64,000 nucleotides of DNA from Corythucha ciliata. Lineage: Eukaryota > Arthropoda > Insecta > Hemiptera > Tingidae. Position 1 is the first letter of the stretch. Each line of letters begins with the position of its first letter. The notes under the pieces were generated by a model that worked only from the letters and a program-made list of their open reading frames with translations, made no database searches and was not told the DNA's origin. The position numbers and the translations under genes are program-made. The stretch spans positions 17,318,029-17,382,028 of the forward strand of contig CM075942.1 of NCBI GenBank assembly GCA_038030265.1, given 5' to 3'. Shown here one piece after another: positions 36,741-47,845 of the stretch.

Positions 36741-38095
36741 TTCTGCCGCATACAATTTCTAATTTTAGCCGCGAATTAGCGGATTATCGTTTTTTCGAAT
36801 TAGAGTTGTCCTAAATTTTAACTGCGAATGAGCGCTTTTGCCAACTATAACTACGAATTTCGCCCTTTGTCAAATTTTACTTGCGAATGAGAGGTTTATC
36901 TCAAATTTAGCCGGGAATTTGCGAGATTTCTCAGCTTTAGCCACGAATTAGCGGGTTCTCTCAACTGTATCTGTGAATTAGCACTGTTTCTGAAATTTAA
37001 GCAATGAATAATATCGCAATTTAAGCCGGGAATTACGCTTTCACTTAATTAGCATAAATTCGCCGTGAATTAGCGGAGTTTATTATCTCATATTGATCGG
37101 CGAATCAGCATTTTTCTCCATTTTAGCAGCAAATGAGCGATTTATCTCAACTTGAGCCGATAATTAGCGGTTTTTCTCAGTTTCAGCCAGTTATTAGCAG
37201 GTTTTCACAAATGGATCCGAGAATTAACGTCCGTTTATTCTCAACTTAAGCCGCGAATCGTTGCTTCTCCTCAATTTTTCACCGCGAGTTATTGGATTTT
37301 TCTAAATTTTGGCAGCGAGTAATTTCTTAATTTTAGCCGCTAATTATTTATTAGTAATAGCCGCGAAGAACCGACTTATCAAATCTTTGAAATCACGAAT
37401 TAGACATTTTCTCAATTTCCGCGAATTAGCGGATTTTCTCAAGTCGATCCGTGATTTTTTTTTTTCAATTAAGCTGCGAAAACGAGCGTTTTTTGTTAAC
37501 CTTTTCCCATTTTTCCCATTTTAGCTGTGAATGAGCGGGTTTTATGGAATGTAATCCCGAATTAGCGTATTTTATATATTTTAGCCGTGAATTATAGTTT
37601 TTCTTCATTTAACCGTGGATCAGCGATTTTATTTATTTTTTTTTTTTACCCATCAGCACGAATTAGCGCCTTTTTACCTAAATTTTTGTCACAAAGTTGC
37701 CTCGAGAAATCCATCAAAAATGACGTTTTCTCAATAATAGCTGGCTGAGCCTGCTGAGCGATTCATCGCTACTTACAAACGTGAATTAGCGCTTTTTCTC
37801 AATTATGGCCGCGAATTGGAATTTTTCTCCATTTTATGACGTGATTAATGGTTTTTTTTCGCTTTTTATTACGGTCGCATATACGCGCTAATTTTTTCCC
37901 CTACTTTTTGCGACGTATTTGCCTCTTACATTATTGCGCCTTCTCGGTTTTTAGCTTATTTTCTCTACGACGGCGGCGAAGTTACCTTAAGATACCTTGA
38001 ATTTGTGTATTTTTCTTAATTTCGGCGGCAAATGAGCGCTTACTTTCAATATATTCTGGGAATCGACGCTTCAAAACCTGAAAATCTCTATTTTA
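36741..38095. repeat. degenerate ~30-bp array, family A, forward
   Basis: Clear units of TTTTAGCCGCGAATTAGCG type. The array ends with AAAATCTCTATTTTATTAAT and a TTTTAAAGCTCTTC word, like the ends near 18760 and 25490. Confidence 0.75.
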
Positions 38096-38104
38096 TTAAT
38101 TTTT

Positions 38105-38249
38105 AAAGCTCTTCTGTCCACCCCTACCGCCATTACGTCGGTATGCTACTGCTCCTTTGGGGAGCCCGCAGGCCCAGGGTTAGGACCCCTCTTGGGGCGT
38201 CCCAAGAGCTCTCAATAGCACAGTCATTTCTGTTTCACCTATACGAACT

Positions 38250-38283
<34 letters not shown>

Positions 38284-38285
38284 AA
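38105..38285 (+). mobile_element. A-tailed GC-rich insertion, retroposon-like
   Basis: A GC-rich stretch (with GGGTTAGGACCCC, a T-arm-like word) ends in a run of about 30 A from 38251 to 38282. An A tail on a short non-coding sequence fits a SINE or processed RNA copy. Flanking direct repeats were not identified. Confidence 0.35.
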
Positions 38286-38479
38286 ACAAAAAAAACGGCC
38301 GAAATCTGATTCATGGCGACGACATGTTTATCTTGATGGAAGACGGCAGCTCAATCTGTTTGAATCCCATCACCGGTTACAGTATCGCGAGAACCCACCG
38401 TCCTCCCCCACCGAAAGTGAACTGGAAGAATTGCGCAGAGCTGACATCTGATGCTGATGTGGTGCTTGCGAACCCCATA

Positions 38480-40010
38480 CAATTGGTCTTTTGAAGAGCC
38501 AAAACCGGAAAAATGATTTTTTAGAGTCGAACCCGCGCAATTGTTTTTCCTGAAAGAAATCAACCTCAAGGATTTTTGGGTTTTCGGTTTTGTGGCCTCA
38601 GCCCGTACGAGCCGAGGCCACGGCATTGATTTTTGGAAGAGCCAAATCTTCCAGCTCTACGAAATTAGTTTTTTTGAATGTCAAACCCCTCAAAATTCAT
38701 TTTTGATTACCCACTCAAACCCGCTAAATTGACTTTTCAAGTTTTTTCAGTGACTTTACTCCACATTGTAGCATCACCTCCCCCGCTATTGCTGTTCCCG
38801 AACAATTACTGTCAGTTGGGAAAGGCAAGGGCCCGTAAAAACGGCAAACCTTTGCAAGGAACGGCAGTCCTAAAGAGTTCTTCTCAAATTTCAAGCAATA
38901 GCTCCTCCCCCTCTCCCTCTCTTCACCACACAAACCACCGAGGACACGCTGGGAGAGAATAAAGAGAGAGCAGGCATCCGAAATTCGTTTATTAAGTGAG
39001 ACGAACCCACGAAATTTATTTTATAAAATAGCGAACTATGTAAAATTGCATGGTTTCTAGAACGTGGGTATCCACAAAATGGATGGATGGATTTTTGATT
39101 ACCCATCCCGTACCCAAAATATTGCCTATGAAAACAATTAAACGCGCTATAGATTCGTATTTTCAACAACTATGTACTCCACAAAGTTAGTATTGTGTAA
39201 TCCCAAGCCTTCAAAATTGGGGGTTTCAACTACTGAACCCCACGAAATTGGGGTTTTCAACGACTAAACCCCGAAAATTGGCTTTAAGGAAGAGCCAAAC
39301 GTGCAAAATAGGTTATTGATTGAGGAAGATCCGCGAAAAAGATTTTTCAAATAGCCAAACCAGCGAAATTGCTTTTGAGAGGGGCAAAGTGGCGAAATTT
39401 CAATTTTGATGCATCGATACCCGTTAAATTCCTCTTTCTTGGGTATGCCAACACCACGAAATTGGTAATCGAATGAGCAAGCTCAAAAAATTAGGTCACT
39501 GATGAGCCAAATCCCCCGAAATTGTATTATTTAGTCCCGATTTCACCAACTTCTTGAACCACGATTACAATGTAAAACACTTATATAAGAATTCATATGG
39601 GTCGTCATTGACAACTAATCACGATCAACTTGAAACGAGATCAATTTTGTTAGTGAAAATGGGCGAAGCCAGACCGAATTGGCTATTCGAAGGAGCAATA
39701 CCCGTGATTTTCGTTTCTTAACAAAACCCGTGAAATTGGTTTTTAATGGGCCAACTCATTAAAATTTTAATTCAAAAAGGAACACGGCCCACAAAATTGG
39801 GTTCTGCAAGTGTCATCGAAAGAGCCCAACCCACAGAATTACTTTTTTGAATCAGTCAACACCGCGTAGTTTTCAGGGAGCCAATCCGGCGAAACTGATG
39901 GCTTTTTGAGTGAGCAAAATCAACAAAATTGGGCTTTTTGAGTGAGCAAAACCAACAAAATTGGGCTTTGTGAGAGTAAATGAATCCGGAAAATGTGGCC
40001 TTTGAAAGGG
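38480..40010. repeat. degenerate ~31-bp array, family B
   Basis: Units such as GAGCCAAACCCGCGAAATTG recur with strong divergence. It is interrupted by MITE copy M4b. A tight pair occurs at about 39905-39967 (GAGTGAGCAAAACCAACAAA). Confidence 0.7.
39531..39667. mobile_element. MITE copy M4b
   Basis: An inverted relative of M4a: TTTCACCAACTTCTTGAACC, then ATTCATATGGGTCGTCATTG, then GATCAATTTTGTTAGTGAAA. It is inserted in the family B array. Confidence 0.75.
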
Positions 40011-40179
40011 CTGCGGTTTAAATCGTGAATTTCGCGTACAACGTATTCTATAGCCGTTGACGTAATAAAGACCGTAGGGAAGAGGAAGGTGATAATAAGG
40101 AATTCATCCGTTTCGTCTCTGCATGTACCGATTTTCACGCAAAATGAAAGTATATTTCCTAAGTATGTACTGTTTTCGG

Positions 40180-40700
40180 GGCTAGTCCTCGCATCAAAAA
40201 TGAGCAAAAGCGTCAATTCACGTCTAAAATGGAGAAAACTCCTTAATACATCGGCTAAAACTGGGAAAAGTTCTGTTTAAACTTGAAATATAGCGCAAAT
40301 TCGCGGATAAAACTGAGAAAGAAAAAAGCTACTTAATTCGCGGCCAAAATTGAGAAAACACACTCATCAGCAGGTTGAATTGGGGGGAAAGCGCCAATTC
40401 GTGGCAAAAATTGTAATAAAGCATCAATTCTCGGCAAAAATGGCGAAATAGCGCTAATTCACAGACAAAGGGCTGATTCACGTCAAGAGGGAAAGCGCTA
40501 TTTTGCGGCTAAAATTGAGAAAAAACGTTAGTAATTCACGCCGAGGTAAAACACTAATTTGCGACTAAAATTGAGACAAAGCGCTGATTCGTTGCTAAGA
40601 AAAAAGGCAAAAAAACGCGTTTATTCGCTGGTAAAATTAAGCAAAACCGCTCATTTGCAGCTAAAATTGAAAAATTTGCAATTCGTGGTTTCGTGACATT
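40180..40700. repeat. degenerate ~30-bp array, family A, reverse
   Basis: Units such as GCGGCTAAAATTGAGAAAA and CGCTAATTCACAGAC recur about every 30 bases. Confidence 0.65.
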
Positions 40701-41780
40701 TGTTATTTTAGGCATTGCCATACGGACCATGCGGGCGAAACCGCGTATCACTCGGGTTGCTCCACACGGGGAATTAGACGGATTTTCGATCAGACAAGAG
40801 GCTCAAGGGGCTATCAGAAAGATGCCACAGTTTTTGGCCACTGACACACGTCTCTAGGGGCCACAGGAGTTTCCTCGGCGCGCATAAGGTGGCCACGTAA
40901 ATTGACAGTCCTGAAGACCAAAGGCAGAGCCTTCTCCCTTTGTGGGCCCTCTAAAAGAGTTATTCGGAAAAGCGGCTTTATTCCCGAGACCCTTTTAACT
41001 CTTGTACTTCAATTTTCTTTTACATTATCCTCAAGAGAAAATTGTTTCCTCCACCCATCAGCCATAACAACGTAGGGCGGCGTAGAGTGTACATATCTTT
41101 CTGGGGACTCAATCGGTGCACCCCCTTTCAGGTCACTGCGATGAGAAGGCTACTTTTAACCATTACGCGCCAATTTTTTTATTAATACAATGACGCTGCA
41201 ATACCATTTAATCACTTGGCGGTACATTACACGCAACACTAATATATTTCTACGCTTTTCAGCACACTTTCGCAAGGGGAAGCCGCAGATGGTAATTAGG
41301 TTTGTCAACATGTCGCCAATTGTAGCCCAGCACGGCAAAACAAGCGTGTACTTGTATGAAATTAAAAGATCTTTTATTACAGCTATTAACGTGGAAGTAC
41401 ACGTCTTTTCAGAACCACCCAAAACAGACCTGTATGTCAAGCGCTCCCCTCATTAAAATTGTTACGACTTATATTTCTCCCAGGTGGAGGCTCTATAGGA
41501 CTTTTAACGTACACTTCCTTGTCTCGCGAGGTTTGTAACTTCCTCGAGAATAACCAAAGCATCCCGTTGCTTAATTAATAACTGGGAAATCTTGCGAAGT
41601 TTTTTTTTTTTTTATAATACAATTTTAATGCAATGAAATAGGAAGTTCAAATGACCCGAGGGGTGAGGGGGTGGGGGTATTTTGGAGTCGTGGAAGAAGA
41701 CGCAGGCGGCTTGCAAGAAAGACAGGGGTGGTGGAGAAAGCTGTGGGGGAACCACCATACAGGGGCTTCTCTCCGTCAAG
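40701..41780. other. spacer upstream of gene 4
   Basis: No gene recognised. Overlapping chance frames of about 90 codons lie on both strands at 41156-41456. The region ends at the gene 4 promoter. Confidence 0.4.
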
Positions 41781-41787
41781 TATAAAT
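41781..41787 (+). promoter_or_regulatory. TATA box of gene 4
   Basis: TATAAAT, about 160 bases upstream of the ATG at 41943. Confidence 0.6.
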
Positions 41788-41942
41788 TGCAAGGGGAATC
41801 TCAAAAACAGCATCAGTAGTTCGCTTGAATTGGTTTAAAAAATTATAAAAAATTAAAATTGAAAGATCGCCGCGAGAACCTCCTCCTTTTCTTGGGATTT
41901 AGCGGTGTCTCTACAAATAAAGGAAACCAGCACCCAGACGAG

Positions 41943-44900
41943 ATGATCTCGTCAAAAATTACGGTGAGTTGATAGATATCACTTGTGAATTATTTCAATT
42001 TTTGTCTATTTCGATCACATAGAACCCCAATTTTAACAAGCTGGGATACACAAATGCTCCCCCTCCCCCCAAAAATACCAAAGTCCGTGCAATTGCAATT
42101 TTCACGGCAATATTTTTGAGATGTAGGTACCAGTTGTTTAATTATTCAAATAAAAATAAATGAAGTGAGTGTTAAAATTTCTCGTTACGTTTTAAGAAAT
42201 TGGCGTAATTTGTATTTTCACCCTAATGTACTCAACCGAGGCTGGCAAATTTCTCGACCACCCACCCGACCGTTTCTAATTTGATTTTAATGAAAGACCC
42301 CCCCCCCCTTTGTATAATTTTTCAGATCAAAATCTTGTTTTTGGCGGGACTTGCAGCCCTTGCTCACGCAACGTTCGGTGGTCACGAACAGTAAGTATCC
42401 AAAACGCATTTTTGTTCCTCGTTGTCGGGTTGAAGGGGGCGAAAACCACGTCCGAGTGGCTGTTTTATTAAATTACCCCCGGTCATTTATTTGAAACGAA
42501 GGTCGAAACTTGAGTTGAAATAAACAGAAAAGTAAAAGTATTTCATCGTGTCGCTCGGCAAAATTTCACCGAAAGTGAATGGGGTAACTCATGGGTGAAC
42601 GGACTTCTGTAATACGCGATGGAAGGTGACAGGCGGGGGAGGGGTGGTTTTGAAGATGCACACAGTGGCGGACCTACACGTATCGCGGGGCTCCTTGGTC
42701 TCTAAATAAACGAGGAATTTAATTTTTTAAGTAGCGTTTCTAAATTTTATCCGTGAAATAGTGTTTTTCTTAATTCTAGCTCATTCTCAATAATTGTGTC
42801 CGCAAGTTAGTTCTTTCTATTCATGGCAGCCGCGAATAAGCTTTTTTTACTTATTTTTGCCGCGTATTGTAGTCGTTAAAAGGCCTCCGTAAACAGCGCC
42901 AGTATAGTTATTTCGCCAAAATTTTCATCTAGAAATTGCATTGAGGCACCAGGAATTAGAGAATTTTCCCAATTTTATATAGCTAATGTTACAAATTTTA
43001 ACCAGGAATTAGATATTTTTATTTTAGCCGTGAATGAGTACTTTCTCAAATCCGCAATAAGCGCTTTGAGTACTTTATTTGCATCCGCAAATAAGCGCTT
43101 GTTCTCAATTTTAGCCGCGAATATAATTTTTTTTTTCAATTTTAGCTGGTAATGTGCTTTTCCCCAATTTAGCCGCGAATTGGCGATGATTTTCAATTTT
43201 GGCCATGATATGACCATTTTTCTCCATAGAAGCAGCAGCTTTGCGATTTTTTCATAATTGCCACGATGTAGCGCTTTTTCTTAGTTTCGAAAAAAATTAA
43301 TAAATTAGCGCATTTATTCATTTTAATTGAAAATTAGCGCTTTTTAACTGTTTCACTCAAATTTGGCCGCAATTATCGCTTTTTCTTAATTTCATAAGCA
43401 AATTAGCGCTTTTAGCCGCGAAAAAACATTTTTTTTTTTTATTCAATTTCAGGTGTGAATTGGCACTTCTTTTAAATTTTATTCGCGAGTTTGCCCTTTT
43501 CTTCAATTGTATCCACGAATGAAAGTTTTTTCGCGAAGTTAGCCGTGAATTAGCGCTTTTTCTCATTCCTAGAAGAGAATTAGCTTTTTTTTTTTTACAT
43601 TCTAGCAGACCCTGATCTGCTAGCTACTGGATGCACCGCTGCATGAGACAAGGCATACTTTTTAATACATTGTTGGTTGGTGATGGGAGGGGGAAGACGG
43701 CTTAACAGAAGCGCCCGAAAGGTCCTTCAAGCCTATAAGAGAGTGATTGAATAGAAGAGCAGACGTAAAGACTGGAAATAGAAAGAAAACTCTTTCACTC
43801 TTTATTCTGATCGGACGAAATCGATTGAATTGGTAAAAGTCGAAGAACAAAAAATTATAACGCCGAGTGAGTCATGTCCTTCGATAGAAAAACGAAATTA
43901 AAGAGAGAAAGAAAAAAAGTGAAAACTTTTCTTGTAATTGTTCTCGGACGGAAAAGCATTCATTCACGTCTTTTTTTTTTTATTTTTATTTTTTTTTTTA
44001 TTGATAATACAATTTGTGTGTTTCAGCGTTCACATCCGAGTCCACGTCCCAAAAATTATTCAAGAAGTCCACCACGAAAAACCCGAAATTCACCACATAG
44101 AAGAGCACAGTCACAGCGAGTCACACGACCACCATGATCATCATGACCACCACGGGGGTGGCGGCGGCGGCGGTGGTTTCGGAGGCGGTATAAGCTTCGG
44201 AGGTGGTGGTTTCGGTGGTGGTCACGATGACCATCATCACGGCGGTGGCGGATTCGGAGGAGGTAACGCGTATTTTTCGTCAGTGAGGAGGTGTGGATGA
44301 TTGAATTTTGGTGTTGCAACGTATTGTAGGAGGCGGAGGATACGGTGGTGGACACGATGATCACCACGGAGGCGGCGGCGGCGGATTTGGAGGTATTTAA
44401 AAAAAAAAAAAATCAATATTCAGGGTGAACAGCGTATAAAGTTTAGGCATCGTTCTAGGCAGTAGTTTCGGCGGCAGCTTCGGAGGCGGTCATGACGATC
44501 ATCACGGAGGCGGAGGCTTCGGCGGTAGCGAATTATTCTTTTTTAAAATTCATTCATGAAAATGTGAGAGTAATAAAGTAATTGTGTGCCGTTATAGGCG
44601 GTGATTTCGGGGGTGGCCATGACGATCACCACGGCGGCGGCGGAGGTTTCGGAGGTACATTCACTTTCAAGCTCAAATTAACGGCTTGTCAGCACGTACT
44701 AACTAAAAAAAATTGTTTCATGATAGGTGGAAGCGGCGGCTATGGAGGCGGACATGATGATCACCACGGAGGAGGATTCGGAGGTAATTTCAATTTCGTT
44801 AGCACAAAATGATTTTCACGTTGTATCGCGATCACATTTGAAGGAGGTGACGATCACCACGGTGGAGGAGGAGACTTGAGTGGTTATGGAGGCGGTGCTG

Positions 44901-46147
44901 GTGACCACGGAGGCTACAGCTACGGAGGTGGAGACAGTTACAGTGGGCACAGTTCCTTCGGTTCAAGTGGATCCGGCGGCGGCCATAGCTCAGGCGGCGG
45001 TGGTGGATACAGCTACGGCGGCGGCGGCGGTGGACACGGCAGTTCATTCGGTGGTGGTCACAGCTACGGCGGCAGCAGTTCATTCGGCGGTAGTTCCCTC
45101 GGAGGAGGTCACGGTGGATACAGTTACGGCGGTGGTGACCACGGTGGACACAGTTCAGGCGGTGGCTACAGCTATGGAGGAGGTGGTGGTGGTGGTGGCC
45201 ACAGTTTGAGTAGCTACAGCAGTTTCAGCTCCGGAGGCCATGGCGGCGGTAGTTTCGGCGGTGGAAGCTACAAAGGTATCAGCAGTTACGGCGCTGGAGG
45301 TGGCGGCGGTGGTCACGGCCACGGTGGCTACGACAAAAAGTAAGGAGGGCGTTCACCTCTAAAGAAGACTGATCCCTTGCCAAATAAATCAAAATGTTGA
45401 ACCCTTTTTTTACCATCAAAAACTCAGGAAACTAAATCAAAATTATTTTCTTGTCCCCAACTAGCTTTAAAAAGCAGTGTAAATATACCATAGTTTACTG
45501 TAAATAAACGTTAATGTTTACAAAAAAAAGTTCTGCTGCGTTCTAAATTTGTAGTTTTAAGCAAGCTTTATAATTACAAATATCACGAATTTCGGCATAA
45601 GCAAACCGCACAGTAGTTACCATGCTTCAAAGCTTACCTACGACTCGATAACTGACTCCGCTTTGCTACCATTAGCGACATGTAAGTGACAGCTGCAACT
45701 GCACTTTTTTAAAAATTAATTTTGTGGTCTCCAATCCATACTAATTTGAACAGTTCCGTCTGGCACGATTGTTCCAGCGGACCACTGACGACACCTGGCC
45801 TAGGCACTTTCAGCGACTTTTACTCCAAAACTAACGCGTACATCAACGAGCACGGCTTTAAACCCATAGTGGATAACAGCATCGCTCCAATTCGCCATCA
45901 CCACCACTCGAACGACGGCGGCGGAGGATACGAAATAACGGAAAATATTGTCGAGGACGAACCAGCAGCGCCTGGAACGGGCGTTTACGAAGCGGACGAA
46001 TTTTACAGTGGCTACAGTGACGATCACGTGAACAATGCTGGCTATGACTACACTCCGCCAGCCGTAGGACTGCCCGTTTTCGGTATCAAACACTCGGGAC
46101 TTGGGGGATTTAAGCCCCGTAGGTCTCCAGGGAAAAGGTACAAGTAA
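41943..46147 (+). CDS. gene 4: secreted Gly/His-rich repeat protein with micro-exons
   Basis: Nine exons: 41943-41963, 42326-42390, 44027-44262, 44330-44392, 44459-44524, 44598-44654, 44727-44783, 44844-45339 and 45754-46147, giving 484 residues. Exons 1-2 encode the signal peptide (MISSKIT, then IKILFLAGLAALAHA). Exon 3 opens with VHIRVHVP and a His/Glu stretch, then HDHHDHHDHHGGGG. Exons 4-7 are 57-66 nt, all phase 1-1, each encoding a GGGHDDHHGGG-type unit closing in FGG. Exon 8 is a long Gly/Ser/Tyr/His-rich body (GGYSYGGG and GGGHSSGGG words). Exon 9 is less repetitive and ends in KPRRSPGKRYK. If the exon 8 donor AAAAA|GTAAGG is not used, translation stops at once after GGYDKK, and AATAAA lies 40 bases on, so a short isoform of 354 residues is likely. 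A cuticular or matrix protein is inferred from composition. Confidence 0.8.
42391..44026 (+). other. gene 4 intron 2, carries a family A array
   Basis: From GTAAGT to TGTGTTTCAG. About 42720-43600 is a family A degenerate array (AATTTTAGCCGCGAAT), so these arrays are tolerated inside a transcribed gene. The remainder is unassigned. Confidence 0.7.
45383..45388 (+). promoter_or_regulatory. internal poly(A) signal of gene 4 (short isoform)
   Basis: AATAAA, 40 bases after the TAA that overlaps the exon 8 donor. It would end the short transcript inside intron 8. Confidence 0.5.
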
Positions 46148-46720
46148 TGGTAAACAGAAAATTCCCTTAAAAAAAAAACTTAAGACTGATCTTTCCTAGT
46201 AACACAATGTGAGAGTGTGATTTAAATTATTAATTAATTATAGAAACCCGTAAAAATACCCTCCCCCCTACTCCTTTTTGAAAGTTATTCCTCGCAAATT
46301 ACGGCCATCTTTGAAGGCTAGAGAGCTCACTCCCAGTGAAACCAGAAAGCGAAAACTTGAGCTGTGAAAGAGTAGTTTTATACACGACTATTTCATGCAT
46401 TAACTACGATAATTTTGCTCATTTTAGTGCGTAGGTATACATAATTTTATTTATTCTTCGTTTTTTAAAAATAATAAACCTATTTACTAATCGTTTATAT
46501 ACTTGGCTGTTAAATTGTTTGGAGCAGTAAACATGGAAAGGGGCACATCCATTCCTGGGCCCCCACCCCTCACCGACAATTGCGGCCTTGATAGTTTCGC
46601 AATGAAAAAAAAAAAAAAAGTATCTCCCCCATACCCCTTTTTCAAGGTCTTTTGCTTGGTATGGGCCTTTAAAGGGCGAATTTCTAGTGTTTGGTGATTA
46701 ATGTACCAATCACTTGGCTT
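46148..46720. other. 3' region of gene 4 and spacer
   Basis: AATAAA at 46473-46478 may be the distal poly(A) signal. An A run lies near 46605. Otherwise nothing recognised. Confidence 0.45.
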
Positions 46721-47430
46721 TAAACCGAAACAACAAAATTGTGTGGGTTATGCTCCTTCAACTCACCAGTTTGGCGGGTCTCGGTCACTCAAAAAAGGCT
46801 TTGAAAAAGGAAAAATTAAGCGCCTTCGGATTTTTAAAAGATCAAATTTTGCGGGTTTGGCACATTTAAAACCAAATTACGAGATTTTGCTCGTTCAAAG
46901 GTACAATGCATCTTGTTACTGCCTATCTGGGTCTTTCCATCACCAACACCTATGGTGTTTCCCCTCTAAATGGGTCTTTTTCCCGAGCCTGACTCCTTTA
47001 GAAACCGTTCATGAGTTCGGCCCGTTCAAAAAGCGATTTCAGAATAATTTTGCGCGTTTGACTCTTTCAAGTACCAAATTTTGCACCACTGGGGTAATCC
47101 AATCACCAAAATTTCACGGGATTGGCCCCTCAAAAACTCATTTCAGTGCGCTCGAATTATTTTATGTACATCCGTTTCACGCATGTACAGCTGTTTCAAA
47201 GACTAAATTTCGTACCTCTGGGTCATTTAAAAACCAAAACTCATGGTTTTGTTGCCAAGAGAACCAAAATTTGTTGATTCTTGCTCGTTTCACGCTGTAT
47301 GGCTCTCCGAAAGACCAAATTTTTCGGGTCTGACTCTTTAAAATGCCAACCGCGAGAAGAGCAAAAATTGAGAGAAAGTGCCTAAATCACGAGACAAACT
47401 GAAATTCTCGAGAAAAAACCAAAATCGCAC
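46721..47430. repeat. degenerate ~31-bp array, family B, passing into family D
   Basis: Words such as TTTGCGGGTTTGGCACATTT and TTTCGGGTCTGACTCTTT recur. From about 47340 units change to the complement type (GAGCAAAAATTGAGAG). A 210-codon plus frame at 46701-47333 is a repeat shadow. Confidence 0.65.
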
Positions 47431-47432
47431 CA

Positions 47433-47572
47433 GGGGGCCTATTCTCTAACAACAAGCAATATTTTTTTTCGCCAGCCATGAGTCTATTTCATTCATTTGC
47501 TTGAAGAAAATTAATGAAATAAACATATGACTTCGAAAAAGCTATTGCTTCGGAGTTAGAGAATAAACCCCC
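47433..47572. mobile_element. foldback MITE-like element M7
   Basis: GGGGGCCTATTCTCTAAC at the left is mirrored by GTTAGAGAATAAACCCCC, with inner arms AGCAATA and GCTATTGCT. No coding capacity. Confidence 0.7.
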
Positions 47573-47830
47573 AGATGAGCTACTGAGGATAGCAAAAAAG
47601 AGCTAAAATCGGGAGAACAAACGACGAAGTGGAAGAGGGCGAAATCGCACTAGATCGGCCCAAAATTGTAATAAAAGGGTCAAAATCACGAAAAGAGCCA
47701 AATTTACAATAGGGAAATTCGGGGGTGACAATGAACCAAAATCACGAAAAGACAAAAATCGCGAGAAACACATGTAGCCCAGTCAATGAATGATTCTAGT
47801 GGAAAGTCAAAACGTACAAAAACCGACTGT
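47573..47830. repeat. degenerate array, family D
   Basis: Units such as CAAAATCACGAAAAGAGCC repeat across this stretch. Confidence 0.5.
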
Positions 47831-47845
47831 GCCACGTTGTTTGGG

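Noticed and set aside
46701..47333. 210-codon plus-strand frame
   Set aside because: It runs across a degenerate family B array and its residues follow the DNA repeat; no gene structure.
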